Shown: in pieces, positions 32,230 to 41,215 of the stretch | How positions within the stretch are numbered: the first letter of the stretch is position 1 | Layout of the letters: each line of letters begins with the position of its first letter | Source of the DNA: Kineococcus gynurae | GTDB lineage: Bacteria > Actinomycetota > Actinomycetes > Actinomycetales > Kineococcaceae | Assembly (NCBI RefSeq): GCF_050871315.1 | Contig: NZ_JBJLRE010000003.1 | DNA length: 64,000 nt | Strand: one strand, 5' to 3' | Made by a program: the position numbers and the translations under genes | The notes under the pieces: model-generated | What the model saw: the letters and a program-made list of their open reading frames with translations, nothing else | Told to the model about the DNA's origin: nothing | Databases searched by the model: none

Positions 32230-32508
32230 GTGATCACACGGCACGATGCCGACGTGGAAGAGATCTGGTCGTCCTTCATCGACGTCGTGCACGGGATCGG
32301 CGCCGTCGGGTGCGCGCTGCTCGTGATCGGTTTCGGTCTCGAGGGGACGCCCGCCCGGGCCTTGTTCTACGCCGTCGCCGCGACACTGTTCGTCCTGGCC
32401 CTGCGCGAGCGCCGCCGCCCGCGTCCGTCCACCCGCCCCGTCCGGGTCGTCGACGTGCGGACCCTGGACCTCCGCGACACCGCGGTGGCCCCCGTCCGGT
32501 CCTCCTGA
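32230..32508 (+). CDS. Small two-helix membrane protein of unknown function
   Basis: The 92-residue product has two hydrophobic stretches (VHGIGAVGCALLVIGFGL and ALFYAVAATLFVLAL) followed by a basic Arg/Pro-rich tail. No motif is recognised. GTG 32230 is the outermost start; GTG 32254 (EEIWSSFIDVVHG) is an equally reasonable alternative. Neither has a clear ribosome site. The gene is flanked by a divergent map gene and a convergent MocR regulator. Confidence 0.5.
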   Translation: MITRHDADVEEIWSSFIDVVHGIGAVGCALLVIGFGLEGTPARALFYAVAATLFVLALRERRRPRPSTRPVRVVDVRTLDLRDTAVAPVRSS

Positions 32509-32535
32509 GACGGGCTCCGCGACGGGCCTGGCCGC

Positions 32536-33951
32536 TCAGCGCGCCAGCGCTCGGGCGATCGCGTCGGCCGCCGCCCTGAGCTGGTGGGGGCTGCGCGCGG
32601 CGTAACCGAGGACCAGGCCACCGGGTCCGGGCGCGAGGCGGTGCCGGCTCAGGGTGTCCACGACCACGCCGTCGGCCAGCAGCGCTCGGGCCAGGGCGAC
32701 GTCGTCGACGCCGGGCAGGTCCACCAGCAGGTGCAGTCCCGCCGCGACACCGGAGATCCTGGCACCGGGTACCTGGGCGACCGCGGTATTGAGCGCCGCC
32801 ACGAGCACGTCGCGCCGATTCCGCTGGTGGCGCCGGGCGCGACGCAGGTGCTGGTCGTAGGCGCCGTTGCCGATGAGCCGCTCCAGGACCAGCTGCGGCA
32901 GGCCGGGGGCGCAGATGTCGCTGGCGTACTTGGCCTCCAGGAAGGCCGCCCGCAGGTGCGCGGGGACCACCGCCCACCCCAGGCGCAGCGCCGGGGCCAG
33001 CGCCTTGGACACGCTGCCGGTGTGCAGCACCGACTCCGGGGCCGACGGGTGCAGCGCCGGCGTCGGGGTCCGGTCGTAGCGGTGCTCGGCGTCGTAGTCG
33101 TCCTCGATCACCAGCCCGCCGGTGCGCGCCGCCCAGCCCAGCAACCGGGTGCGTCGCCGCGGGCTCATGGCGACGCCCGTCGGGTACTGGTGGGCGGGTG
33201 TGGTGAGCACGACCCGCGCGGGGCCCGCCTCCAGCTCGTCGACCCGGAGGCCCTCGTCGTCCACGGGGACGCCGACCGGGCGCAGACCCCAGTAGGCGAG
33301 TTCGTCGCGGGCGCCGCGTGAGCCGGGGTCCTCCACGGCGATGGCACGGTGCCCGGAACGACGCAGGACGTGCGCGGTCAGCGCCAGGGTCTGGGCGACC
33401 CCGGAGACGATCACCACCGCCTCGGGGGTGGTCCGCAGTCCGCGGTGGGTGGCCAACCACCCCGCCAGGGCCGTGCGCAGGCCGAGGTCCCCCGCGGGGT
33501 CGCCGTAGCGCAGCGCGGTCACCGACGACCGGGTCAGCACCTCCCGCTCCGCCCGCAGCCACGCGGCGCGGGGGAAGCGGTCCAGGTCCGGGACGCCCGG
33601 ACCGAGGTCGATCGCCGGTGGGGCCGTCGTCGCGGCGGCGGTGAACGGCGCGGCGTCCGGGGTCGCGGCGTCCGGGGTCGCGAGCGGCGCAGGGACCAGC
33701 GCGACCCGGGTGCCGGCCCGCGAGCGGGCCGTGAGGAGACCCTGCTCGGTCAACCGCTGGTAGGCCTCCACGACGACCCCCCGCGACCACCCCAGCTCGG
33801 CGGCCAGCTGCCGGCTCGGGGGCAGCCGGTCGCCGACCCCGACCACACCGTCGAGCACCGCGTCGTGGATCCGCGCGGCTAACCACGACGCCCGGCCACT
33901 GGGCGGCGCCGCCGCGGGGTCGAGCTGCAGGAAATCGGCACCCGTGGTCAT
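32536..33951 (-). CDS. MocR-type regulator (GntR winged helix fused to aminotransferase fold)
   Basis: The 471-residue fusion has an N-terminal GntR winged helix (ASWLAARIHDAVLDGVVGVGDRLPPSRQLAAELGWSRGVVVEAYQRL, about 20-70). Residues ~115-470 form a fold-type I aminotransferase-like domain, with the PLP lysine in GSVSKALAPALRLGW and VIEDDYDAEHRYD upstream. Members such as PdxR, GabR and TauR sense PLP and its amino-compound adducts to switch target genes. ATG 33951 has GGAGG 8 bases upstream. It diverges from a LysE exporter with a candidate operator in the gap, so it likely controls that exporter. The effector is unknown. Confidence 0.9.
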   Translation of the reverse strand: MTTGADFLQLDPAAAPPSGRASWLAARIHDAVLDGVVGVGDRLPPSRQLAAELGWSRGVVVEAYQRLTEQGLLTARSRAGTRVALVPAPLATPDAATPDAAPFTAAATTAPPAIDLGPGVPDLDRFPRAAWLRAEREVLTRSSVTALRYGDPAGDLGLRTALAGWLATHRGLRTTPEAVVIVSGVAQTLALTAHVLRRSGHRAIAVEDPGSRGARDELAYWGLRPVGVPVDDEGLRVDELEAGPARVVLTTPAHQYPTGVAMSPRRRTRLLGWAARTGGLVIEDDYDAEHRYDRTPTPALHPSAPESVLHTGSVSKALAPALRLGWAVVPAHLRAAFLEAKYASDICAPGLPQLVLERLIGNGAYDQHLRRARRHQRNRRDVLVAALNTAVAQVPGARISGVAAGLHLLVDLPGVDDVALARALLADGVVVDTLSRHRLAPGPGGLVLGYAARSPHQLRAAADAIARALAR

Positions 33952-33990
33952 TGGTCCGTCCTCCCGGCCCAGGATTGGCCCTTCTACGGC

Positions 33991-34006
33991 GACCATCCGA
34001 CTGGTC
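33991..34006. promoter_or_regulatory. GACCA-N6-TGGTC inverted repeat between MocR and LysE genes
   Basis: GACCA (33991-33995) and TGGTC (34002-34006) are complementary around TCCGAC. The site lies 40 bases upstream of the MocR start in the 161-base divergent gap, a plausible operator for self-control and LysE control. Confidence 0.4.
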
Positions 34007-34112
34007 AGCATCATGACGTGACCGACCCCCTCCCCCGCACCCCCACCTCCACGCGGTCCGGACCCACCGCGCGGCCGCCCCGGCCCCAGCGCCGAGCCCC
34101 GGGCCGGTCGTC

Positions 34113-34766
34113 GTGACCCCGGCCTTCCTGATGACCACCCTCGTCCTGGTCGCCACCCCCGGCACCGGCGTGGTCTACACCCTCGACGCCGGTCTGCGGC
34201 ACGGTCGGCGGACGGCGGTCCTGGCCGCCGGAGCCTGCACCCTGGGGATCGTCCCGCACCTGGTCTGCTCGATCACCGGGCTGGCGGCGCTGCTGCGCAC
34301 CAGCTCCTTGGCCTACGCCCTGCTGACCTGGGCGGGCATCGCCTACCTGCTCCACCTGGCGGTGCTGACCTGGTCGGACCCCGGGGACCGACTGGTCCGG
34401 GCCGCGGATCCCCGGCGGGACGCGACCACCCCCTCGACGGCATCGACGACGGCACCGACCACGGCGCGGGTGCTGCGCGACGGCGTCGTCCTCAACCTGC
34501 TCAACCCCAAGCTCACCCTCTTCTTCGTCGCGTTCCTGCCGCAGTTCGTCCCGCCCGGACCGGGCAGCGCAAGACGGATGGCCCTGCTGGCCGCGGTCTT
34601 CACGGCGGTGACGCTGGTGGTCTTCTGCGCCTACGGGCTGGCGGCCACCGCCCTGCGTCCCGTGCTCGTGCGGCGCCCCCGGTTGGCGGGCCGGGCCAAC
34701 CGCGTGTTCGCCGCCACCTACGTGCTGATCGCGGGTGCGCTCGTCCTCGAGCAGCTGCCGGGCTGA
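34113..34766 (+). CDS. LysE/RhtB-family amino-acid exporter
   Basis: This 217-residue transporter has about five to six hydrophobic segments. The family hallmarks are TLVLVATPGTGVVYTLDAGLRHG near the start and LLNLLNPKLTLFFVAFLPQFV after a central Thr/Pro/Ala-rich loop (TTPSTASTTAPTTA). It exports amino acids or related metabolites by a proton-coupled mechanism. GTG 34113 is the only in-frame start that leaves the first helix complete. The MocR regulator diverges from it and is presumably its switch. The gap contains a candidate operator at 33991-34006. Confidence 0.88.
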   Translation: MTPAFLMTTLVLVATPGTGVVYTLDAGLRHGRRTAVLAAGACTLGIVPHLVCSITGLAALLRTSSLAYALLTWAGIAYLLHLAVLTWSDPGDRLVRAADPRRDATTPSTASTTAPTTARVLRDGVVLNLLNPKLTLFFVAFLPQFVPPGPGSARRMALLAAVFTAVTLVVFCAYGLAATALRPVLVRRPRLAGRANRVFAATYVLIAGALVLEQLPG

Positions 34767-34859
34767 CCATCCGGGCCGGACGGCCCCCGCCGCGCCGACC
34801 CCGGCACCGGTCAGTAGCCTCGCGGAACCCGTCGACCGACGACCGCGGAGGAGACCCTC

Positions 34860-35501
34860 ATGGACGAGGTGGCCCGGACCGATTCCGCCGACGTGCGCGA
34901 GCTGCACGTCGGCGACATGGACAACGTCGCCTACCTGATCACCTGCCGCAGCAGCGGCAGCCAGGTCCTCGTCGACGCCGCCGCCGAGCCGGAACGGTTG
35001 CTGGACCTCGTCCGCGCCGGCAGTCCGGACGGCAGCACGACGCTGGCCACCGTCATCACCACCCACCGCCACCACGACCACGTGGGAGCGCTCGCGGCGG
35101 TGGTGGAGGCGACCGGGGCGCACACCGCGGCCGGGGAGGACGACGCCGACCACCTGCCCGTCACCGTCGACCGCCGGTTGACGCACGGGGAGGCCGTCAT
35201 CGTCGGTGGGGTCCGGCTCGACGTCGTCCACCTGCGCGGTCACACGCCGGGTTCCGTCGCCCTGGTGCTGCGGGACGCGCACGGTCCCGACCACGTGTTC
35301 ACCGGGGACTCCCTGTTCCCGGGCGGGGTCGGCAACACGTTCGGCAGCGCCGAGAACTTCCGCTCGCTGGTGGCCGACGTCGAGGAGCGTCTCTTCGGGA
35401 GCCTCGACGACGACACCGTCGTCCACCCCGGGCACGGCGCGCCCACGACGATCGGCGCCGAGCGGCCGCACCTGCCGGAGTGGCGCGAACGGGGCTGGTG
35501 A
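34860..35501 (+). CDS. MBL-fold (glyoxalase II-like) metallohydrolase
   Basis: The 213-residue protein contains the metal motif THRHHDHVGAL (HxHxDH) near residue 65, with RGHTPGSVALVL, TGDSLFPGG and HPGHGAPTT carrying further ligands. It belongs to the hydroxyacylglutathione-hydrolase-like branch; in an actinobacterium the thiol is more likely mycothiol than glutathione. It has a clear GGAGGAG site before ATG 34860 and a -10-like TAGCCT at 34815-34820. It is convergent with an MFS gene 12 bases downstream. The natural substrate is unknown. Confidence 0.88.
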   Translation: MDEVARTDSADVRELHVGDMDNVAYLITCRSSGSQVLVDAAAEPERLLDLVRAGSPDGSTTLATVITTHRHHDHVGALAAVVEATGAHTAAGEDDADHLPVTVDRRLTHGEAVIVGGVRLDVVHLRGHTPGSVALVLRDAHGPDHVFTGDSLFPGGVGNTFGSAENFRSLVADVEERLFGSLDDDTVVHPGHGAPTTIGAERPHLPEWRERGW

Positions 35502-35513
35502 CCACCCCGGACG

Positions 35514-36875
35514 TCAGCCGTCCAGGGCCTGGCGCCGCATCTCGGGGAGCAGGAAACTCCCCAGGGCGGCGACGACGAACGCCGCCCCCAGCACCACGAA
35601 CACCGGGCCGCTGCCGGCGCCGGTGAAGATGGCCGCCACCACCACGGGGGCGGCGATCGAGGCGATCCGCCCGAACCCGGCCGCGGCGCCGGCCCCCCGA
35701 GCCCGGACCGCGGTCGGGTAGACCTCCGGGGTGGTCGCGTAGAGGGCGCCCCAGGCGCCCAGGTTGCAGAACGACAGGAACATCCCGGCCGCCAGCACCT
35801 GACCCGACCCGTCGGCCCCGGCGTAGAGGAACGCCGCCACCGCCGAACCGGTCAGGAACGCCGCGAGCGTGCGCCGCCGCCCCCACGTCTCGACCAGGAT
35901 CGCCGAGAGGGCGTACCCCGGCAGCTGGGCCAGGGTGATGACGAGGGTGAACTGCAGCGACCGGATCAGGGTGAACCCGTCGGCGACCAGCAGCGTCGGG
36001 ATCCAGGTGAAGGCCCCGTAGTAGCTGAAGTTGACGCAGAACCACACCAGCCACAGGCCGGCCGTGCGACGGCGCAGCGCCGGGGAGAACAGCCCCGGTC
36101 CCCCGGCGGCGGATTCGTCCCCGGTCCGGGCCGGCGGGGCTTCGGCGACGAGGACGGCCCGCGGTGGCGTCCGGCCGGCCGATCGTTCGAACTGCGCCAC
36201 GACGGCCTCCGCCTCGCCGGTACGGCCACGGGAGAGCAGGAACCGTGGGGACTCCGGCAACCCCCGCCGCACCACGATGGCGTACAGGGCGGGGATCGCT
36301 CCGACCGCCAACGCCCAGCGCCACCCGTCGTCGGAGATCGGCACGAGCAGGTAGCCGAGCAGGGCGGCCGCGGTCCATCCGACCGCCCAGAACGCTTCCA
36401 GCGCGACGACCACGCGCCCGCGGATCCGCCGGGGGGCGAACTCGCTGACCAGGGTCGAGGCGACCGGGAGTTCCGCACCGAGCCCCAACCCGACCACGAA
36501 CCGGAACACGATCAAGGCGGTCACCGACCAGGCCAGCGCGGCCGCACCCGTCGCGACGCCGTAGACCAGCAGGGTCAGGGCGAACACCTGGCGGCGCCCG
36601 ATCCGGTCGGCCAGCAGCCCGCCCAGGCTCGCCCCCAAGGCCATCCCCGCGAACCCGGCCGACGCGATCAGCGACGCGGTGGACGGGCTCAGCCCCCACT
36701 GCGCGGTCACCGCGAGCAGCACGAAGGCCACGAGACCCACGTCCATCGCGTCGAGCGCCCAGCCGACGCCGGACCCCAGCAGGAGGCGGCGGTGCCGCGG
36801 CGTGAAGGGGAGGTCGTCGAGGCGGTCGGCGACGCTCAGCGGGGCCGGACCGGGGGGCGTGGCGGGCACGGGCAC
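35514..36875 (-). CDS. MFS transporter of the aromatic-acid/sugar-porter type
   Basis: The 453-residue carrier has twelve hydrophobic segments. It has the MFS loop GGLLADRIGRRQVFAL between helices 2 and 3, GLPESPRFLLSRGR after helix 6 and VETWGRRRTLAAF in the second half. These features are shared by the AAHS (aromatic acid) and SV2-like subfamilies. The substrate cannot be assigned. The GTG at 36875 is followed by another GTG two codons on. There is no linked catabolic gene that would reveal the substrate; the next gene upstream on the same strand is unrelated by function. Confidence 0.85.
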   Translation of the reverse strand: MPVPATPPGPAPLSVADRLDDLPFTPRHRRLLLGSGVGWALDAMDVGLVAFVLLAVTAQWGLSPSTASLIASAGFAGMALGASLGGLLADRIGRRQVFALTLLVYGVATGAAALAWSVTALIVFRFVVGLGLGAELPVASTLVSEFAPRRIRGRVVVALEAFWAVGWTAAALLGYLLVPISDDGWRWALAVGAIPALYAIVVRRGLPESPRFLLSRGRTGEAEAVVAQFERSAGRTPPRAVLVAEAPPARTGDESAAGGPGLFSPALRRRTAGLWLVWFCVNFSYYGAFTWIPTLLVADGFTLIRSLQFTLVITLAQLPGYALSAILVETWGRRRTLAAFLTGSAVAAFLYAGADGSGQVLAAGMFLSFCNLGAWGALYATTPEVYPTAVRARGAGAAAGFGRIASIAAPVVVAAIFTGAGSGPVFVVLGAAFVVAALGSFLLPEMRRQALDG

Positions 36876-36899
36876 TCACGCTATCCCCCGGACGGGAAC

Positions 36900-37655
36900 T
36901 CAGCGCGGAGCCCGCCGCCACACCGCGCGCGGGGTGACGGCCATGGCGGCCGCCAGCAGTTTGAGACGGCCCGGGATCCAGACCGTCCCCGCCCCGGAGG
37001 CCAGGCCGGCGAGCACGGCGTCGGCCACCTGGGCCGGGGTGCTCGACAGCGGCGCCGGCTTCATCCCGGCGCTCATCCGTCCGACCACGAAACCCGGGCG
37101 GGCCAGCAGGAGGTGGATCCGGCTGCCGTGCAAGGCGTCCTGCAACCCGCTGGTGAACCCGTCGAGCCCGGCCTTGGCCGAGCCGTAGACGTAGTTGGCG
37201 CGTCGCACCCGCCACCCGGCGATGGAGGAGAACACCACGATCCGCCCGCCGACGTCGGTGAGCTCGCGGACCAGATGGGTGAGGACCGAGACGTGGGCGA
37301 CGTAGTCGGTGTGCACGACCGCCACGGCGTGCGCGGCGTCCCGCTCGGCGCGCGCCTGGTCCCCCAGGATCCCGAAGGCGACGACGACGTCCAGGGCCCC
37401 GTGCTCGGCGACGACCCCGGAGAGCAGCCCGGCGTGCCCGGCCAGGTCGTCCGCGTCGAACTCCACGACGTCGACCCGCGTGGCGCCCGCCTCGCGCAAC
37501 CGACCCGACTCCGCGGTGAGCTCGCCGCTGCGGCGGGCGGCGAGCACCACGGTCCGGGCCCCGCCGCGGACCAGCCGCTCGGCGACCTCCAGGCCGATCT
37601 CGCTGCGTCCACCGAGCAGGAGGACCGGGCGGTGGGGGGCGGCAGGGGTCACCAT
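36900..37655 (-). CDS. SDR-family reductase resembling DprE2
   Basis: This protein of 251 residues has a Rossmann start LLLGGRSEIGLEVAERL and an active site with Ser in VVFSSIAGWRVRRANYVYGSAKAGLDGF (Tyr-x3-Lys). RPGFVVGRMSAGMKPAPLS follows. The RVRRANYVYGSAKAGLDGF stretch closely matches the mycobacterial keto-reductase DprE2, which with DprE1 makes decaprenylphosphoryl-arabinose for the cell wall. No DprE1-like oxidase is adjacent, so either the partner lies elsewhere or the enzyme reduces another ketone. ATG 37655 has GGAGAG at good spacing. Confidence 0.75.
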   Translation of the reverse strand: MVTPAAPHRPVLLLGGRSEIGLEVAERLVRGGARTVVLAARRSGELTAESGRLREAGATRVDVVEFDADDLAGHAGLLSGVVAEHGALDVVVAFGILGDQARAERDAAHAVAVVHTDYVAHVSVLTHLVRELTDVGGRIVVFSSIAGWRVRRANYVYGSAKAGLDGFTSGLQDALHGSRIHLLLARPGFVVGRMSAGMKPAPLSSTPAQVADAVLAGLASGAGTVWIPGRLKLLAAAMAVTPRAVWRRAPR

Positions 37656-37693
37656 GGCCGCCACTCTCCCATCCGGGGCCGGCGCCCGGGCCG

Positions 37694-38542
37694 TCAGTCC
37701 GCCCGGCCGACCAGGTGCAGCCTCGACCCGTCCCGGCTGCGGACGGCGGTGCTCCAGCCGTTCCCGTCCGGGGCGGCGGCGACGACGTGCTCGACGGTGG
37801 CGGGCAGCAGCAGGGGTTTGCGGAACTCCACCCGGAACCGGGACGGCCCGGCGGGGGCCGCCCCCAACGCCGCCAAGGACCGCGACGCGGTCCACATCCC
37901 GTGCGCCAGCGCGCGGGGGAACCCGAAGAGTTTCGCGGTCGCGGCGCTGAGGTGGATGGGGTTCACGTCCCCGCTGACCGCGGCGAAGGCGCGCCCGGTA
38001 CCCGCCGGGACGGTCCACCGTTGTCCGGGGCCGTCGGGGACCGGCAGGGGTTCGAGTTCGGGCGCCTCGCGTCCGGGGAACCGCCGACCACGGGCCAGGT
38101 ATGAGCTGCGCCCGGTCCAGACCACCTCCGACCCGTGGGGGGCGGCGGTCGCCACCAGGTCGACGACGGTCCCCTTGGCGTGCGCCCGCAGCGCCGTCGC
38201 CCGGACGCGGAGGTCGAGGGGCTCCTCCGCCCGCAGCGGACGGGTCTGCTCGAACTCCTGGCGGAGGTGCACGAGACCCAGCACTCGGAACGGGAACCGC
38301 TCCCGGACCAGGAGCTGCACCTGCAGCGGGAAGGCCAGCAGGTGCACGAAGGACAGGGGGATCTCGTCGCGCAGGGGGAAGCCGCAGAGCCGGGCGTGGG
38401 CGGCGAACCGACCGGGATCGACGCGGACGGCGTCGGCCCCCAGCACGGTGCGGGGCAGTTCCGGTCGGCCCGCGCGGGCCGGCAGCAGGGCTCGCACGTA
38501 GTTCCCGGCGAGTCCCGGGGACCGGTCGGCGACGTCGACCAT
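37694..38542 (-). CDS. MaoC/hot-dog-fold hydratase-dehydratase
   Basis: The 282-residue protein has a double hot-dog fold. The C-terminal half holds the MaoC-type active-site segment GDVNPIHLSAATAKLFGFPRALAHGMWT, with Asp/His as the catalytic pair. The N-terminal half (FVHLLAFPLQVQLLVRERFPFRVLGLVHLRQEF) is a degenerate partner domain. The enzyme reversibly hydrates 2-enoyl thioesters. It is the last gene of an operon with FabG4-like and thiolase genes in the same order as mycobacterial Rv0241c-Rv0243. Its ATG shares one base with the stop of the reductase gene (TGATG). Confidence 0.88.
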   Translation of the reverse strand: MVDVADRSPGLAGNYVRALLPARAGRPELPRTVLGADAVRVDPGRFAAHARLCGFPLRDEIPLSFVHLLAFPLQVQLLVRERFPFRVLGLVHLRQEFEQTRPLRAEEPLDLRVRATALRAHAKGTVVDLVATAAPHGSEVVWTGRSSYLARGRRFPGREAPELEPLPVPDGPGQRWTVPAGTGRAFAAVSGDVNPIHLSAATAKLFGFPRALAHGMWTASRSLAALGAAPAGPSRFRVEFRKPLLLPATVEHVVAAAPDGNGWSTAVRSRDGSRLHLVGRAD

Positions 38543-39870
38543 CACGCGCCCACCAGGTTCTGCCCGCACACCCGCAGGACCTGCCCCGTCACCCCGAGGG
38601 TGCCGGGAGCGGCCAACCAGGCGACGGCCTCGGCGACGTCCACGGGGAGACCGCCCTGCTGCAGGCTGTTGGCCCGGCGGCCGACCTCGCGGGCCACCAC
38701 CGGGATCGCGGCCGTCATCGCGGTCTCGATGAAACCCGGGGCGACCGCGTTCACCGTCATCCCCCGTTCGGCCAGGACCGGGGCCAGCGCCTCGACCAGG
38801 CCGATGACCCCGGACTTGCTGGCCGCGTAGTTGCTCTGCCCCTTGGCCCCGGCGATGCCGTTGATCGAGGAGAGGCAGACGATCCGCGCGCCCGCCCGCA
38901 GCACGTCGCCCTGGTCCAGCAGACCCTCGGTCAGCCGGAGCGGAGCCTGCAGGTTCACCGCCAGGACGGAGTCCCAGCCGCGGTCGTCGAGGTTGACGAA
39001 ACTCCGGTCGCGGGTGATCCCCGCGTTGTGCACGACGACGTCGACCCCGTCGAACCGGCGGCGCAGGTGCTCCCCGAGCCGCTGGGCCGCGGCCGGGGCG
39101 GTGATGTCCAGGTGCAGGGTCGAACCCCCGACCCGGTTGGCGACCCGGGCCAGGCCCTCGCCCTGGGCCGCGAGGTCGACGCAGACCACGTGCGCGCCCT
39201 CCCGGGCCAGGATTTCGGCGATCGAGGCCCCGATCCCCTGCGCCGCACCGGTGACGACCGCGACCCGCGGCTCCTCCGGGGTCTGCGGACCAGTCGGGTC
39301 CTCCGACGTCGGCCCCACGGTGAGGACCTGCCCGTCGACGAAGGCCGACCGGGCCGAGAGGAAGAACTCCAGCGCCGGGCCGAGCCCGCGGCTGCCCTCG
39401 GCGACCCGCAGCAGGTTCACGGTCGTCCCGCCCCGGGCCTCCTTGCCCAGGGTGCGCACGATGCCGTCGAGGGCACGCTGGGCCGCCCGGGCCTCGATCC
39501 CCGGGAGCGGGGCGAGGTCGGCCCCGAGCAGGATCACCCGGCCGTTGCCCCGCATCCCCCGGAACACCGGCGCCAGGTCCCGCCGGATCGGGGCGAGGTC
39601 GCAGATCTCGCGGACGTGGCGCGCGTCCAGCACGACCGCCCCGTACCGGGTGTCCTCCTCGGGTGCGACCGACCCGTCCGCGAACCCCGCGAGCAGCGCG
39701 GCCACGTCGGGCGAGGCGTCCGGGCCGGGCAGCAGCACGGCCGGGCCGACGAGGAGGTCGTCCCCGGGGCGGTGGCGGCGCAACCGCGGCGGGCGGGGGG
39801 CCCCGACCCGCTTCGCCACCGCCGCCCCCACCCCGCTGCGGACCAGGTCGGCGTAGGCGTCGGCGCTCAC
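38542..39870 (-). CDS. Two-domain 3-oxoacyl-thioester reductase (FabG4-like)
   Basis: The 442-residue protein is about twice the size of ordinary FabG. The N-terminal ~200 residues form a degenerate flavodoxin/Rossmann-like domain (RNGRVILLGADLAPLPG-type strand). The C-terminal half is a full SDR: VTGAAQGIGASIAEILARE for NAD(P)H, HNAG, LSSINGIAGAKGQSNYAASK with Ser-Tyr-Lys, and VAPGFIETAMT. The high-molecular-weight FabG4 of mycobacteria has this form and reduces 3-oxoacyl-CoA. GTG 39870 overlaps the thiolase stop by four bases, and the next gene is coupled too, so all three are made as a unit. Confidence 0.92.
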   Translation of the reverse strand: MSADAYADLVRSGVGAAVAKRVGAPRPPRLRRHRPGDDLLVGPAVLLPGPDASPDVAALLAGFADGSVAPEEDTRYGAVVLDARHVREICDLAPIRRDLAPVFRGMRGNGRVILLGADLAPLPGIEARAAQRALDGIVRTLGKEARGGTTVNLLRVAEGSRGLGPALEFFLSARSAFVDGQVLTVGPTSEDPTGPQTPEEPRVAVVTGAAQGIGASIAEILAREGAHVVCVDLAAQGEGLARVANRVGGSTLHLDITAPAAAQRLGEHLRRRFDGVDVVVHNAGITRDRSFVNLDDRGWDSVLAVNLQAPLRLTEGLLDQGDVLRAGARIVCLSSINGIAGAKGQSNYAASKSGVIGLVEALAPVLAERGMTVNAVAPGFIETAMTAAIPVVAREVGRRANSLQQGGLPVDVAEAVAWLAAPGTLGVTGQVLRVCGQNLVGA

Positions 39871-41177
39871 GAGCGCTCCAGCAGGACGACGATCCCCTGA
39901 CCCCCGGCCGCGCAGACGGAGATGAGGGCCCGCCCGCCGCCGCGCTCGGCCAGGAGCTTCGCCGTGCTCGCCAGGAGGCGGGCACCGGTCGCCGCGAAGG
40001 GGTGACCGGTGGCGAGGGAGGACCCGGCGACGTTCAGCCGGGACCGGTCGACGGAACCCAGCGCACCGGGCAGACCCAACCGGTCCCGGCAGAACTCCTC
40101 GCTCTCCCAGGCCTTGAGGGTGGCCAGCACGGTCGAGGCGAACGCCTCGTGGATCTCCACGACGTCGAGGTCGTCCAGCGTGAGACCGTTGCGCTGCAGC
40201 AGGACCGGGACGGCGTGGACGGGGGCGGTGAGCAGACCCTCCCCCGCCCGGGCGTGGTCGACCGCGGCGGTCTGCGCGTCGACCACGTCGGCGAGCACCT
40301 CGAGCCGGTGCTGGGCCGCCCACTCGTGCGACCCGAGCAGGACGGCGGCGGCCCCGTCGGTCAACGGGGTGGAGTTCCCCGCGGTCATCGTGGCGGTCCC
40401 GGCCGATCCTCGTCCGAACACCGGCGGCAGGGCGGCGAGTTTCTCGAGACTGGTGTCGGGGCGCAGCGTGTCGTCGCGGCGCAGCCCGAGGTAGGGGGTC
40501 AGGAGGTCGTCGAAGAAACCGCGGTCGTAGGCCGCGGCGAGGTTCCGGTGGGAGGCCAGGGCCAGTTCGTCCTGCTCCTCGCGGCCGATGCCCCACTCCA
40601 GCGCCGTGCGAGCGGCGTGCTCCCCCATCGAGAGCCCGGTGCGGGCCTCGACGTTGCGCGGGAACGACGGTCGGATCTGCCCGGGGCGCAACCGCGACAA
40701 CGCCCGTAGGCGCTGCCCCGTGCTGCGCGCGTGGGAGAGGTCGAGCAGGACCCGTCGCAGGTCGTCGTCGACGGCGATCGGGGCGTCGCTGGCGCTGTCC
40801 GCGCCCCCGGCGATGCCGGAGTCGATCTGGCCCAGCGCGATCTTGTTGGCGACGAGCACCCCGGCCTCGAGCCCGGTCGCGCAGGCCTGCTGCACGTCGT
40901 AGGTGGGGGTCCGAGGGTCCAGCGCGGTCGACAGGAGCGCCTCGCGCGTGAGGTTGAGGTCGCGGCTGTGCTTGAGGACGGCCCCGGCCACGACCTCGCC
41001 GACCGGCTGACCCGCCAGCCCGGTCCGGGCGACGAGCCCGTCGAGCGCAGCGGTGAGCAGGTCCTGGGCACTGGCACGGGCGTAGCGGCGACCCGAGCGG
41101 GCGAACGGGGTGCGGTTGCCGGCCAGGACGGCGGCCCGGCGCGGGCGTTCGGGGCGGGCGACGGACGGGTGCGACAT
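39867..41177 (-). CDS. Acetyl-CoA C-acyltransferase (FadA-type thiolase)
   Basis: The 436-residue thiolase has the acyl-accepting Cys99 in YDVQQACATGLEAG. Other active-site stretches are AGNSTPLTDGAAAVLLGS, VEIHEAFAS, AGHPFAATGAR and ISVCAAGGQG. It cleaves, or condenses, 3-oxoacyl-CoA. ATG 41177 has a good GGAGG upstream. It is the first gene of the thiolase-reductase-dehydratase operon and diverges from the TetR gene across a region with three GGTACC sites. Confidence 0.95.
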   Translation of the reverse strand: MSHPSVARPERPRRAAVLAGNRTPFARSGRRYARASAQDLLTAALDGLVARTGLAGQPVGEVVAGAVLKHSRDLNLTREALLSTALDPRTPTYDVQQACATGLEAGVLVANKIALGQIDSGIAGGADSASDAPIAVDDDLRRVLLDLSHARSTGQRLRALSRLRPGQIRPSFPRNVEARTGLSMGEHAARTALEWGIGREEQDELALASHRNLAAAYDRGFFDDLLTPYLGLRRDDTLRPDTSLEKLAALPPVFGRGSAGTATMTAGNSTPLTDGAAAVLLGSHEWAAQHRLEVLADVVDAQTAAVDHARAGEGLLTAPVHAVPVLLQRNGLTLDDLDVVEIHEAFASTVLATLKAWESEEFCRDRLGLPGALGSVDRSRLNVAGSSLATGHPFAATGARLLASTAKLLAERGGGRALISVCAAGGQGIVVLLERS

Positions 41178-41215
41178 CGGACCTCCGGGGGCGGGGCGGT
41201 CCGGTCAAGCTACCA

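Noticed and set aside
36164..36448. Arg/Pro-rich plus-strand frame inside the MFS gene
   Set aside because: It is the antisense shadow of the transporter's central loop, with no start signal or family match.
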